64,000 bases of DNA from Apricaphanius iberus. Taxonomy: Eukaryota > Chordata > Actinopteri > Cyprinodontiformes > Aphaniidae. Both the position numbers and the translations under genes were made by a program. This document shows, piece after piece, positions 12,671 through 22,931 of this stretch. How positions within the stretch are numbered: position 1 is the first letter of the stretch; every line of letters starts with the position of its first letter. The notes beneath the pieces are model-generated. The model searched no databases and had not been told where the DNA came from. It worked only from the letters and a program-made list of their open reading frames with translations. The DNA is taken from contig JAPXFQ010000840.1 of NCBI GenBank assembly GCA_028564705.1, positions 124,001 to 188,000 on the forward strand. The letters are read 5' to 3'.

Positions 12671-15153
12671 GATATTGCTCTTTCTTATATTGCTTGAATC
12701 ATAAGACCATGACTAAAAATGAACTCAAGCTAGGGGTGGTCAAAGCAGCCGGTATTTGTATCTGTATTTGTTGGGGGGCGGGGGTATTTGTATTAGAGCA
12801 AAATTCAAAACAGGCGTCAAAATATTTTTATTTCCGCATTACACTTCTATTTTATGTATTATTTAATTATCCGATATAATAACTATGGCTATGCAATATT
12901 GGTTGTTTTCCCATAAATCCAGAAATGAATATGTAACAAGAAACATTATTGAAAAGAATATCTACATAATAACCATTACTTCATCCTTGGTTAAACCAAC
13001 AGGGGCAGAACATGTGTCTGATGATGAATTGTTGCTGGTGGGGGGCCTGGAGCTTGTGGGAGGATTGGCAGACCAGGAGAGGATGCTTTAAGTACCCATG
13101 TTTAGGCATTGCAGATGTTGACAAATGCACTCAAAAAAAACTTGCTGGGTGGACATAATAAAATTATGTAAATAATTTCCACCCAACTGATTTGGGTTGA
13201 TTTAGCAATAGTGTTGAGTGAACTACATGTAAACAGGTTGGGTCAACTTAATACATTTGGGTTGTATAAGGTTCAAAAATAAAAAGCAATGGGACTTGAA
13301 TTCAGAAAAGGGCCTTTGTTATCTGAGCACCTCCACTAACCACTTTGCTACACAATAACTCAGAAAACTTACATATACAACAACATACTGGCAATGAATT
13401 CATGTTCAGGTTCGGCTCCACCTCTACTTCAAGCCCAATCTAAGGTTATTAGACACTATAGAACAAGAGATAAATTACTGTAATACTAAATGAACAATAC
13501 ACAACTATTGTATGACTGCACTCCTTTTCTTTAATGGCTGTTAAGATTTCATCTAATGACAGTATTGGTTTAAAAAATTTTCCTGGTAATCGACCTTCAC
13601 CAACACCAAACCTGCTTTTTTACTCTAAGCTTAGCAACCCCTAACCTCTTAAATGAATGCTCTTTTATAAGGGGAATCTACTGCAACTTTTAAAGGGTTT
13701 ACAGTTCTGACCAAATTATCTGAGTGATGTGTCAAAAAACTGAAAGAAAATAATACACTGCTCTTTTCTCTTTAGGGACTCCATAAATGGAAAAAAATAT
13801 TCCTATATTTTGGGGAAAAAACCTGATGAAATTTGTTCGATACGTCAAATTTGCAGCATTACTCTGATACAGACTCGGGTGTAAATGTATCCAGTTTGAA
13901 TGTTTATATGATACTTTTCTTTTTTTTAAATATGTGAAGTGCTTCAGATAACTCATTTTTCCTGCAGCACTATTCAGTAGAAATATTACTATTAGATAAC
14001 AATATTCAACATTCCACTCTAGCAGAGATAGCACAGAATCCCCAGATTCTGCCATTGTGGGTCCTCACAAAGGATGTTTGATCTTAGTGAGAGTTCTTGT
14101 TAAGGAATTTTATTTTTTAGAGGAATGAAATTGGTTTCTTTTCCCAGCAAGAAGCAATGAGAGAAACATGAAGATAAAAGGGTCATGTTATTTTCAATAA
14201 ACTAATTAACATAATATTTACTGGTTGATTTTAACTGTTAAGGACATCGCAATGAGCAGAGCCGCTCCTTAGTCTGGCAGGTGTACTGTGTCCAGCAGGT
14301 GTGTAAAATTTACTTTATGAGATCTTTTGAATGCAACTTGACAAATCTACAAGACGAACTAACATCAGAGGTACATTTTAATGTAAAAGAAACCACTTTG
14401 CTAAGCTACATTAAGCAATTAAAGAGCTCTGAATGTCACCAAACAAATCTTCACGGACCATTGTAGTTGATTAATAATAGATTTTTTTTGGGACAGTGTA
14501 TGCATCCTTATTCCTTTGTTTAGGACAGAATCACAACTCTGATTTACGTGATGTGGCCAACGGACGATGCAGAAATAACAAAGAGAATACATTTGACAAA
14601 CTCAAATCAGTCTTGCTGTATTACTTGATATTGCTATTGGCCACTCGTTATCGGACACTGCAGCAGGTCTACTGATTAGTATGTTAGATATGTAACTCTA
14701 GAATAAAATCTAGTAAAGAGCAATAAAAGAAGATCTCGTATGAAACCCAGGATGTACAAGTGAGCAGGAAAGAAGATGTGATACTTGAAAATAGAACAGT
14801 ATCCTTTCCTGGGTGTAATTGCTGGGTGGGTTGCCTTGGAGCATCGCCTGAGGGCTTGAAGAGAAAAATTACAAGTATCTTTTATTATATACTGTTTATT
14901 CAACCAGAGCTTTCTGTACTGAAGGGATAATTGATGTAAAATCTATATGTCTTCAGAGTTTTTCCTGTACACAAACAGCAAGAGAACTTGAGAACTCTGC
15001 CGAGGTCAGCATGTTTACCCTCATGTTCTGTAGGGAATCAGACTGCAATTGATAAAAAAAAAAAAAAAAACTGTAAAGGAACCTGTGCACAGAATGGAAA
15101 CAGATTGTGTAACTTCATATAAGTGAGAATTTGCAGGTAGATTTTAAAATGCC
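12671..15153. other. intergenic DNA with one unclassified repeat
   Basis: No supported gene. At about 13125-13270 a stretch with repeated GGGTTG/GTTGGGTCAACTTA motifs looks like a fish interspersed repeat, but I could not define its ends. A poly(A) run lies at about 15052-15070. Confidence 0.45.
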
Positions 15154-15407
15154 TAAAGCCAGGCGTACACTGTGCGATTTTTCCAGTCACGGGTCTTCAG
15201 CTCCGGCTCACACTGTACAAGTGAATTGCAGGGGTTAAAAGTTCACAGCTCATGACTCATGTGCTCACACTGTACGAACCGCTGTTCAGATGCAACCTGA
15301 CTGCTCTCACTGCACGACACGACAGACCCGGAAGCAGAAGAAGAAAACGGGAATGAGATGCGCGTCTGACCCGGAACTGAAGAAACAGAAAGAAACACTG
15401 GAGTTAA

Positions 15408-15947
15408 TGCTGCATTCCATTTGTCTCCGAAACTCGGGCGCCCGAGTTGCTGTACACGAGAACGTGACGTCATTCTCGACTTAAAGCGTTCCAGTTTGTC
15501 TCGCTACACACCGAGTCGGAAAGAACATGGACGCTTTGAGGGCAGCAACTGTCGAGGGACGGGCTAGTTATTGCTATTGTTGTTAGTGGCATAGCATCTT
15601 CAGCAGACCAGCATGAAAAACAAAGCTGTACATTGTATTTCACGCTCAGCAAGGCCGTGCAATGTATAAACTGGTGATGGGATTAAAGCAGAAATGTAGT
15701 CAAGTGTGTAAGAGCATTTAAAATGACATTAAAATGACCAACAGTGCAAATACAAAGAAAATATATCTCAACTACGGGCGCAGCCATCTTTGTTCCTCGA
15801 TCAGTACTTCCTACTCGGTCTAATCTCAGAACTCCGAGTTGGAGCTTGTATATTTAGACCTAAATTGGGCGTGTCACTGTGAAATGACGCAAGACAACTG
15901 CAAGATTTCCGACTTTCCGACTCGGAAAGGTTAACTGGAATGCAGCA
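15408..15947. mobile_element. TAA-flanked MITE nested in the Harbinger element, 540 bp
   Basis: The ends TGCTGCATTCCA (left) and its complement TGGAATGCAGCA (right) are inverted repeats, followed inwards by CCGA/TCGG-rich sequence on both sides. TAA lies at 15405-15407 and 15948-15950. No protein is encoded. It sits upstream of the nuclease first exon, between two copies of a roughly 50-bp direct repeat of the host transposon. Confidence 0.75.
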
Positions 15948-16026
15948 TAATGCACGTCTGACCCAGAACTGAAGAAGCAGAAGAAAAACATTGGAGTGAA
16001 ATTTGCACTTCCTGAGAATTGCGAGG

Positions 16027-17833
16027 ATGCGCTCAAAAAACAAACGTGCTGCCCTGGCAATCTGTGTCATTTTTTATGTGGAAAAACCAAAAACCAAAAG
16101 GCGACGGCGTGTATGGGCCAGGAAATGGCTGGGCAGGCGTGGGCAGTACGGTCTATCGGTGCTCCAAAGAGAATCGGAGGTAAGCAACAAAACTGCATCC
16201 TTTTTTCTACTTGGTTACAACTCCCCAGCACTACTGTCATGAAGCATGTTTAATTGTATACAGTGGCTACATGTACTAAGTCACTTTTCAGACTTTTCCT
16301 TGAGTGGCATTGTGTTGAGTATCTACCAGTTATTTCTTTGGAGGGTACTTCTACTCAAATAAGATGAATATTAAATAATAAATTAATTAATAATAAACAA
16401 GATTAGTCAAATGAATAATACCAATCAAACTTGTAAAAAGCCAAAAACATCGGACATAATCCTGATGTGTTCTGGGTAATAAGTGGACGATATGAGGGGT
16501 TTTCGGGACCTTCTCCGAATGTCTGTGGAGTACATCAATTTCTTCCTTGAGAGCGTAAAGCCTCTTATCCTGAAGAGGGATACACACCTCAGGAAGGTTA
16601 TCAGCCCCATGGAAAGGCTTTCTGTCACGCTGCGATTTTTGGCAACAGGTAAATGTGTGGAAGTAAATGACATTTCTGTAATGATCTCTGTTAAACTATG
16701 TATAGGGGGGCATAAGGCACGGTCATCTATCTCATATTAAAAATCAAGCCACCCATATAACTGCATATATACTTTGACTACTGGCCATCTAACTGTGCAT
16801 TTGTCTATCTACCTAAATACTACTACTACTACTGCACCCATCAGCTAAAATCTGTCACTCTACCAAGATCCATCCATGTCCACCTTTCCTAACATTAACC
16901 ATGTAATCCACATCACACTAATCAACATTGTTGGGCATGTTACCAAATTTTTTAAATATATTTAATAATAGTAGTTAAAGCCTCACAAATGTAATAAGTT
17001 TGTATTACATATTTATACATGCCCGGCCTATACAAACATGTCACTGGGTTACATTACTTTAAGTTACTTTTGGCAAAATATCTTAAGTATCGAAAACGAC
17101 TTCTAACCACCGTAACTGATCAATTTACATTTTACACAAAGTGTGACACCACAAATACTGTATTTTTACACCATTTTATTAAGCTTAAGTCTTTACTTCC
17201 TTTGCATGCCTTCTGTATCATTATTTCAACTACAAGTCCAGGTTTTCCATCAGTCTCATGGCAGCAGTTGATGCCAATTACAAGTTCATATATGCAAGTG
17301 CTGGGACACAGGGAAGGGTGTCTGATGCAGGAGTATTCACTCATTCTGACCTGAGAGAAGCAATGGACACAGGCATGCTGAACTTCCCCCCTGCTGATAC
17401 TCTGCCCGGCACTGACACGATGATGCCACACATGCTTGTTGGTGATGATGCGTATCCCCTCCGACTCGATCCAATGAAACCGTATCCATTTCGAAACCTC
17501 AACACCAATCAGAGGATATATAACTACCGTCTGTCCAGAGCATACAGTGTTGTGGAAAATGCTTTCGGAATTCTGGCAAATCGTTTCAGAGTTTTCCGTA
17601 CAACAATTTCCCTGGCCCCATTCAAGGTTGTCAAAATCATATTTGCTTGTCTGTGTCTCCACAACTTCCTTCGGCAGCACAGATCAGACGCCTATGTACC
17701 GCCTGGCTATGTGGATTCAGAGGATTACAACCATCAGCTGGTTGAAGGGGCATGGAGACAGGAGGTCCATTTCAATGGGACATGCAAGGAACCCTTCAGT
17801 TGCAGCAAAAATCCAACGGGATATGCTTTGTGA
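16027..17833 (+). pseudogene. HARBI1-like Harbinger nuclease (DDE_Tnp_4), internally deleted
   Basis: This is the transposase that would cut at the terminal repeats. Exon 1 (16027-16179) encodes a basic, tryptophan-containing N-terminus (RRRRVWARKWLGRRGQYG) and ends at a GTAAG donor. Exon 2 (about 16483-16648) encodes the RDTHLRKVISPMERLSVTLR region, typically followed by FLATG, and ends at GTAAAT. The last exon (about 17220-17833) carries FSISLMAAVDANYKF, the second catalytic Asp in GRVSDAGVF, the block VGDDAYPL...KPYP and the catalytic Glu in RLSRAYSVVENAFG. The segment that should precede it, with the first catalytic Asp (GAIDGKH-type motif), is absent from 16649-17219, so the DDE triad is incomplete. 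I could not place an in-frame acceptor for exon 2. Family assignment is firm; the copy is almost certainly inactive. Confidence 0.85.
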
Positions 17834-18327
17834 TTACTTTCTCTCTCCTGCAGGTAGTGTGTCATGGCAAGGAGACATGGTGTGGTAAGTAGGTAGGTGG
17901 TGGGTGGGGGCATAATATTGGCTTGCAGTGATTTTCTTTTTCCTTTAAATTGTTTATTTTTTCCTCAAGATTATTTTGAAATGAGACTTGACAATACTCA
18001 CAGAAAATGTCATTTATTTCCTTAATGACTGTTTTTTGTAAACAAACAGTATCAAAATGCCATCAGACTCTTCATTTTGTATCCCTCAAACCTTTCTTTT
18101 TATGTATATAAAGTAAAGTGGCAAATAACATAAAATATCTCTGTTCTTACAAAAATAAATCTACCTCTGTGTGAAAAAAACTATTTGTTTCATTAAAAAA
18201 ATACAAAAATCTCACAACACAACAATAATTCAGAAAAATATGCCAACAGCTGAGGTAGAGGGTAAAGTAATTTTTTTCCCAGTCATGTCACATTAACATT
18301 TCCATTAACATAGTACAGTGGAACCAT
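17834..18327. other. Harbinger intergenic spacer left of the Gypsy insertion
   Basis: AT-rich non-coding sequence downstream of the nuclease stop. It ends with ACCAT at 18323-18327, the left copy of the Gypsy target duplication. Confidence 0.7.
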
Positions 18328-18511
18328 TGTCGTGTTCGTGTTGTAAATGATGAGGAGGCTTGTAGTTGAACTGAGGTTCTCTTTGTTTATTCTTCAACAC
18401 TCAAACCATCTGCGCTTTACATGCAATTTACTTGCTCGTTTTTAGCATTATTATTTTAACAGTGCTTAACTAAACAGCAGCGACTCCTTGTGGTTAACAC
18501 CAATCACAACA
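18328..18511 (-). repeat. Gypsy 3' LTR
   Basis: 184 bp, starting TGTCGTGTTCGTG and ending CAATCACAACA on +. It matches 22641-22824 at 183 of 184 positions. For the element on the minus strand this is the downstream LTR. Confidence 0.95.
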
Positions 18512-18525
18512 TCCCCCTTTCTTTG
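18512..18525 (-). promoter_or_regulatory. Gypsy polypurine tract
   Basis: On the minus strand the sequence just before the 3' LTR is CAAAGAAAGGGGGA, an uninterrupted purine run apart from its first base and the expected primer for plus-strand DNA synthesis. Confidence 0.75.
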
Positions 18526-18691
18526 AGACGCCTACTGTCATCAATACTGAACCTTAAGTTGGTAAACATACAAAAATAAAATAATCACATATAGGCAGAT
18601 ACTTATATCAACTCTGTATAAACATGCCAAGCAGAATTATATCACAATAACATTTGTGGAACTTTTCTCTTTCTTTCTCTCTTTTAACTCT

Positions 18692-19672
18692 TTATAAGTC
18701 CAGTCTGTCAGGTTTCTTAATTTCACGTCTGGACCTTCTCAGCTCATGTATATCTGGTGGAATGTTTGTGTTAGAGCTCGTAGGAAGTGTGGTTCCAGGT
18801 GGTTCTGAGTCAGTATTTTTGGATTCCCCAGATGTTTGTGGAGTCCTCAGGAGACTGCGGCGATTGCGTCTGATCACTTGTCCGTCCTCAGTTCTCACTG
18901 TAAATGATCTTGGAGCGATCTCCTGTAACACAGTTCCTTTAGTATTCCAACCGTTCACGTCTTCAATCCTAACCGGGTCGTTGGTTGTCAGTGGAGAGAG
19001 TGGTTTGGCTGAAACATCATAGAATCTCTTTTGAGTCATTTTGTGCTGTTTGAGCTTCTTCACAAGTTTTGTGTGTTTCTTTAGCGTAGTAGCATTTGAG
19101 TAGCTGGGAAGCGTTGTGCGCAGCTTTCGGTTCATAAGTAGTTCTGCCGGTGACAGTCCACACTGAAGGGGAGAGGCGTGGTAACTGAGGAGTGCCAAGT
19201 ATGGATCAGAGTTGCTGTCAGCTCTTTTTTTAAGCAGTTGTTTTAAGATGTGGACACCCTTCTCTGCTTGACCATTTGATTGTGCATAGTGTGGGCTTGA
19301 CGTGACATGACAAAACTCGTACAGCTCTGCAAACTTTTGCCATTCCCTGCTACTGAAACACGGTCCATTATCACTCACAACAACATGTGGGATGCCATAT
19401 CTTGCAAATATGGACTTGGTGTGAGAAATCACACTGGCTGATGTGGCATTTGTGAGTAGTGCCATTTCTGGAAAGTTTGAATAATAATCCACAACTACAA
19501 GATAGTCTTTCCCTTTAAGGTGAAACAGGTCCATCCCTACTTTGTGCCAAGGGGCTGTGGGCATATCCGATATCACCATTGGTTCTTTGCTTTGTTTACT
19601 TCTGTGTTTTTGGCATGTTTCACATTTACTCACCAGTGTCTCACTATCTTTGTTTAGTCCGGGCCAGTACAC
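18692..19672 (-). CDS. Gypsy integrase part of pol (after premature stop)
   Basis: This reading frame of about 326 residues continues the pol frame directly after the TAA at 19676-19678. It holds the second half of the HHCC zinc-binding motif (CETCQKH; the HEGHLG half lies before the stop). The catalytic D,D(35)E set is at Asp48 (GMDLFH), Asp101 (VSDNGP) and Glu137 (GQAEKG), all present. The C-terminus has no recognisable chromodomain. The enzyme would insert the element's cDNA into nuclear DNA. The listed start is only the first codon after the stop, not a true initiator. Activity would need suppression of that single nonsense codon. Confidence 0.88.
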   Translation of the reverse strand: MYWPGLNKDSETLVSKCETCQKHRSKQSKEPMVISDMPTAPWHKVGMDLFHLKGKDYLVVVDYYSNFPEMALLTNATSASVISHTKSIFARYGIPHVVVSDNGPCFSSREWQKFAELYEFCHVTSSPHYAQSNGQAEKGVHILKQLLKKRADSNSDPYLALLSYHASPLQCGLSPAELLMNRKLRTTLPSYSNATTLKKHTKLVKKLKQHKMTQKRFYDVSAKPLSPLTTNDPVRIEDVNGWNTKGTVLQEIAPRSFTVRTEDGQVIRRNRRSLLRTPQTSGESKNTDSEPPGTTLPTSSNTNIPPDIHELRRSRREIKKPDRLDL

Positions 19673-19675
19673 TGA

Positions 19676-21877
19676 TTATCTTGCTCTTCTCTTACATTTT
19701 TCCATCCCGAGATGTCCTTCGTGTATCCTGTTTAGTAGATCTGGTCTCAGGGTCTCTGGGATGACTATCCTTCCACTCTTTAGTAACAGACCATCAACAA
19801 GACTGAGATCTCCTCGAACATGGTAGTAGTGAGGGCATGAACCTACAGACCATCCCTCATCCATGTTCTCAATGACACGCTGCAGCTCTGTGTCATGTGA
19901 TGTTGCTTCAGCTATCTGTCTTGACTTCATGTCAGATAATGGCAGAGTTGTAAACACCATGTTTATGTGACTTTCAATGTCCTCATCTGTCGTACTCACA
20001 CAGCTTTCAGCAGGCGCTCTGGACAAGGCGTCTGCGAGCACCAAGTGTTTTCCGGGTGTGTACACCAAGTCAAAATCGTATCTTTGCATCTTTATCATAA
20101 GACGCTGGATCCGTGGTGACATTTCGTTGAGGTTCTTCTTGATAATAGAGACTAATGGGCGGTGGTCAGTTTCCACAGTGAAAGATGGAAGTCCATAGAT
20201 ATAACTGTGAAAACGTTCTAACCCATAAGCCACGCCTAAGCATTCTTTTTCTATCTGAGCGTAACTACATTCAGATTTTGTCATGGCTCTTGATGCATAG
20301 GCTACTGGTTTCCAGTGCTGTCCCTCTGCCTGCAGAAGCACTGCTCCGATTCCATCTTTGGACGCGTCAGTTGACACTTTGAGCCTTTTGCTGTGGTCAT
20401 AGTAAGCTAAGGCTGGTGCTGTTGTAAGAGCTTGCTTTAGTCTTTGCCATTCTTGTTCATGTTTTGCAACCCATTTAAAGTCACAGTCATTGTGCAAAAG
20501 CTCACGAATACAGGGTGTTTTTGCTGTTAGGTTGGGAATGAACTTGCCTATGAAATTTACCATTCCCATCATGCGCAACACCCCTGTTCTGTCTGTTGGT
20601 CTTGGCATGTTCTGTATTGCTTTTATTTTGCCTTGGTCTGGTTCTGCTCCTTGAGGTGTGAGTTTGTCTCCAAGGAAGAGGATCTGTTGCACTGCAAACT
20701 CACACTTGGCTCTGTTGAGTTTCAGCCCATACTTTTTTATGCGCTCCATCACTTTGTGAAGTCTTTGGTTGTGCTCTAGGAGGGATGGGCCCCATACAAT
20801 AATGTCATCTATATATACTCTGACACCTTCTAAGCCTTCAATTATTTGCTCCATGGCTCTGTGGGATATTTCTGGTGCCGATTTTATTCCAAATGGCAGT
20901 CTAAGAAAGCAGTACCTCCCAAAAGGTGTGTTAAAGGTACAGTACTTATTGCTACTTTCTTCCAGCCTTAACTGCCAGAAGCCTTGTGAAGCATCAAGTT
21001 TTGTGAAGTAGTTAGCTCCTGCCATTTCACTTATGATCTCCTCTCCTGTAGGTATTTGGTAGTACTCACGCTTGATGTTCTCGTTGAGATCTTTAGGGTC
21101 CATGCACACTCTCAGATCACCATTCTTTTTCTTGGTGACAACCATGGAGTTGACCCAATCTGTAGGTTCTTGGACCTTTTCGATCACCTTCAAGTGAGTC
21201 ATCCTGTCCAGTTCTTGTTTGAGGGCTTCCCGCAGTGGAGCTGGGACCCTACGTGGTGCATGCACAACTGGCTGGGCGCCTTCCTTTAACTGGATTTGGT
21301 ATTTAAAGGGCAGTGTACCAAAACCTTTGAACACATCAGAAAAGTTTTGCACAATAGCATTAGTGTCACATTTTGAATCTGATTCAATGCAGTACACTCT
21401 CTTCACAAGCCCTAGCTCTTCACAGCTCTTATCACCCAGTAGTGATTCACATTCATCTCTCACAACAGAAAAAAGAACATGGTGCACTTTGCCTTTAACA
21501 TTAACATTCAGTTTACAGGTACCAAAACACTCTATGGGTTGGCCATTATAATCTTTCAACCCTGTTCTCTTTCTGTGTATTTGTGGCTTTATCTGCATTC
21601 CTTTTACATCTGATATGCTAATGAGATTTGCTTTTGCACCAGTGTCCAACCTCATGGTGACTATAGTCCCGTTAATCAGCAAAGGAGTGATCCATTTGTC
21701 ATCATTTGTGATGCTGTTGACTTTTTCTCCTTCCTCTTCACTGTTAACGAGTCCAACAAGAATGTGTCGCACAACTCTGTGTCGTCCACCACATTTACAT
21801 TTTTTCCTTTTCTTCCTTCCTTCTTTCTGGTGAAGCATTGTTTGGCAAAGTGATTTTTTCCATGGCATTTGGAGCAT
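19676..21877 (-). CDS. Gypsy pol: aspartic protease, reverse transcriptase, RNase H
   Basis: An open frame of 733 residues in the -1 frame relative to gag, so it would be made as a Gag-Pol fusion rather than from its own start. The protease active site RLDTGA is at about residues 76-81 (Asp78). The RT domain spans about 195-430, with RVCMDPKDLN, LPFGIKSAP and catalytic YIDD at 355-358. RNase H follows, with STDASKDGIG and TDHRPL motifs, and the start of the integrase zinc finger (HEGHLGMEKC) closes the frame. It ends in TAA where related elements should read through into VYWPG, so this is most simply a recent nonsense mutation. Together with the downstream frame it gives a full-length Ty3/Gypsy polyprotein. 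Confidence 0.93.
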   Translation of the reverse strand: MLQMPWKKSLCQTMLHQKEGRKKRKKCKCGGRHRVVRHILVGLVNSEEEGEKVNSITNDDKWITPLLINGTIVTMRLDTGAKANLISISDVKGMQIKPQIHRKRTGLKDYNGQPIECFGTCKLNVNVKGKVHHVLFSVVRDECESLLGDKSCEELGLVKRVYCIESDSKCDTNAIVQNFSDVFKGFGTLPFKYQIQLKEGAQPVVHAPRRVPAPLREALKQELDRMTHLKVIEKVQEPTDWVNSMVVTKKKNGDLRVCMDPKDLNENIKREYYQIPTGEEIISEMAGANYFTKLDASQGFWQLRLEESSNKYCTFNTPFGRYCFLRLPFGIKSAPEISHRAMEQIIEGLEGVRVYIDDIIVWGPSLLEHNQRLHKVMERIKKYGLKLNRAKCEFAVQQILFLGDKLTPQGAEPDQGKIKAIQNMPRPTDRTGVLRMMGMVNFIGKFIPNLTAKTPCIRELLHNDCDFKWVAKHEQEWQRLKQALTTAPALAYYDHSKRLKVSTDASKDGIGAVLLQAEGQHWKPVAYASRAMTKSECSYAQIEKECLGVAYGLERFHSYIYGLPSFTVETDHRPLVSIIKKNLNEMSPRIQRLMIKMQRYDFDLVYTPGKHLVLADALSRAPAESCVSTTDEDIESHINMVFTTLPLSDMKSRQIAEATSHDTELQRVIENMDEGWSVGSCPHYYHVRGDLSLVDGLLLKSGRIVIPETLRPDLLNRIHEGHLGMEKCKRRAR

Positions 21878-22590
21878 ACTTTACCAAATGCTGGACATTG
21901 CCTTGGCTTGTCCTGTGTTCCACAGCGCTTGCAGGAAAACATGGCGTCCTTGGTCCGCTGTGCAGTCCTGGCCCGCCGGTGACGACCCCCGCTCTGAAAT
22001 GATACAGCGCCGATTGCTGCTCCCTCACTCACGGCTGGTGTTGCACTTGGCACCTCGCCAAATGTTTTCATGTGCTTTTGGGACAGCTCACTTGCTTGGC
22101 ATATTTTAACAGCCGTATCAAGCGTTAAATCAAACTCACGGAGAAGTCTCTCTCTTAACTTCTTGTCTTCAACGCCAAAAACGACCTGGTCTCTGACCAT
22201 TGAGTCCTTTAGTGTCCCAAAACTGCAAGACTGCGCCTTTAAGCGCAGAGCGGTCAAGAACGTGTCAAACGGCTCATTTTGGCGCTGCACACGAGATCTA
22301 AACATGTATCTTTCATACGTCTCGTTCCTCTTTGGGGTGCAGTGAGCATCAAACTTAGCAAGCACAACGTCCAACTTTTCTTTGTCCTTGGCCGCATCAA
22401 TCACAAAAGTATTATAAACTTCAATTGCCTGTGGTCCTGCTAAGGTTAGCAACAGCGCTACCTTCCTCGTGTCTGGCTTTGTTTCTAGCCCCATGGCCAT
22501 GACATACAGGCTAAACTGTTGTTTGGATGCACGCCAATTTTCATCTACGTTACCCGACAGTGTAAGGTTTTCTGGCGGCTTCAAATCCAT
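21676..22590 (-). CDS. Gypsy gag
   Basis: 304 residues from an ATG at 22590, only about 36 nt past the primer-binding site. It begins MDLKPPENLTLSG, contains a capsid-like helical region (about 20-190, with YNTFVI and FDTFLTALRLKAQSC) and ends in zinc-knuckle-type cysteine motifs. The clearest is CX2CX4HX4C at residues 239-252 (CSKCHGKNHFAKQC), preceded by CKRCGTQDKPRQCP. It forms the intracellular virus-like particle and binds the element's RNA. It overlaps pol by about 200 nt, and two A_AAA_AAT heptamers in the gag frame lie in that overlap. The reading frame is intact. Confidence 0.92.
   Translation of the reverse strand: MDLKPPENLTLSGNVDENWRASKQQFSLYVMAMGLETKPDTRKVALLLTLAGPQAIEVYNTFVIDAAKDKEKLDVVLAKFDAHCTPKRNETYERYMFRSRVQRQNEPFDTFLTALRLKAQSCSFGTLKDSMVRDQVVFGVEDKKLRERLLREFDLTLDTAVKICQASELSQKHMKTFGEVPSATPAVSEGAAIGAVSFQSGGRHRRARTAQRTKDAMFSCKRCGTQDKPRQCPAFGKVCSKCHGKNHFAKQCFTRKKEGRKGKNVNVVDDTELCDTFLLDSLTVKRKEKKSTASQMMTNGSLLC
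21799..21859 (-). promoter_or_regulatory. candidate -1 ribosomal frameshift sites (two A_AAA_AAT heptamers)
   Basis: Both heptamers occur as GGA AAA AAT in the gag frame, at 21859-21853 and 21805-21799. Slipping back one base at either one moves exactly into the pol frame, which is open there. X_XXY_YYZ heptamers of this kind are the standard -1 frameshift signal. I have not established a downstream pseudoknot, and which of the two is used cannot be told from sequence alone. Confidence 0.65.
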
Positions 22591-22626
22591 GTCGACTTCT
22601 CCAGTGGCTGCTCGACTTACTCAGTT

Positions 22627-22640
22627 CACTCCTGGTACCA
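22627..22640 (-). promoter_or_regulatory. Gypsy primer-binding site, tRNA-Leu(UAA)-like
   Basis: Immediately inside the 5' LTR the minus strand reads TGGTACCAGGAGTG. This is complementary to the 3' end of vertebrate tRNA-Leu(UAA) plus CCA as I remember it, over 14 nt. Confidence 0.7.
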
Positions 22641-22824
22641 TGTCGTGTTCGTGTTGTAAATGATGAGGAGGCTTGTAGTTGAACTGAGGTTCTCTTTGTT
22701 TATTCTTCAACACTCAACCCATCTGCGCTTTACATGCAATTTACTTGCTCGTTTTTAGCATTATTATTTTAACAGTGCTTAACTAAACAGCAGCGACTCC
22801 TTGTGGTTAACACCAATCACAACA
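22641..22824 (-). repeat. Gypsy 5' LTR (promoter LTR)
   Basis: 184-bp LTR, starting TGTCGTGTTCGTG on + and ending CAATCACAACA, nearly identical to the LTR at 18328-18511. Being upstream on the minus strand, it should carry the promoter and transcription start of the element. Confidence 0.95.
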
Positions 22825-22931
22825 ACCATAACTTTACAATTTGTGACAGCAGGAAACAGTAAACTTTAAAAAAAAGTTAAAAAAGCAAAAAATGATTTCT
22901 GTTGAAATTTGGGTTGATACCAAGCTACTCG

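Larger units (their letters stand above)
18328..22824 (-). mobile_element. Ty3/Gypsy LTR retrotransposon (Mag/K02A2.6-like), 4497 bp
   Basis: Two 184-bp LTRs (18328-18511 and 22641-22824) begin TG and end CA, and the 5-bp target duplication ACCAT flanks them (18323-18327 and 22825-22829). On the minus strand the order is 5' LTR, primer-binding site, gag, pol (protease, RT, RNase H, integrase), polypurine tract, 3' LTR. The LTRs differ at one position that I can see (AAACC against AACCC), so the insertion is young. A -1 frameshift links gag to pol, and one ochre stop interrupts pol before integrase. It landed between the two convergent Harbinger genes. The sub-clade (Mag, often named K02A2.6-like) is from general resemblance only. 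Confidence 0.93.

Noticed and set aside
17132..17680. 182-residue minus-strand frame
   Set aside because: Antisense shadow of the Harbinger nuclease last exon.
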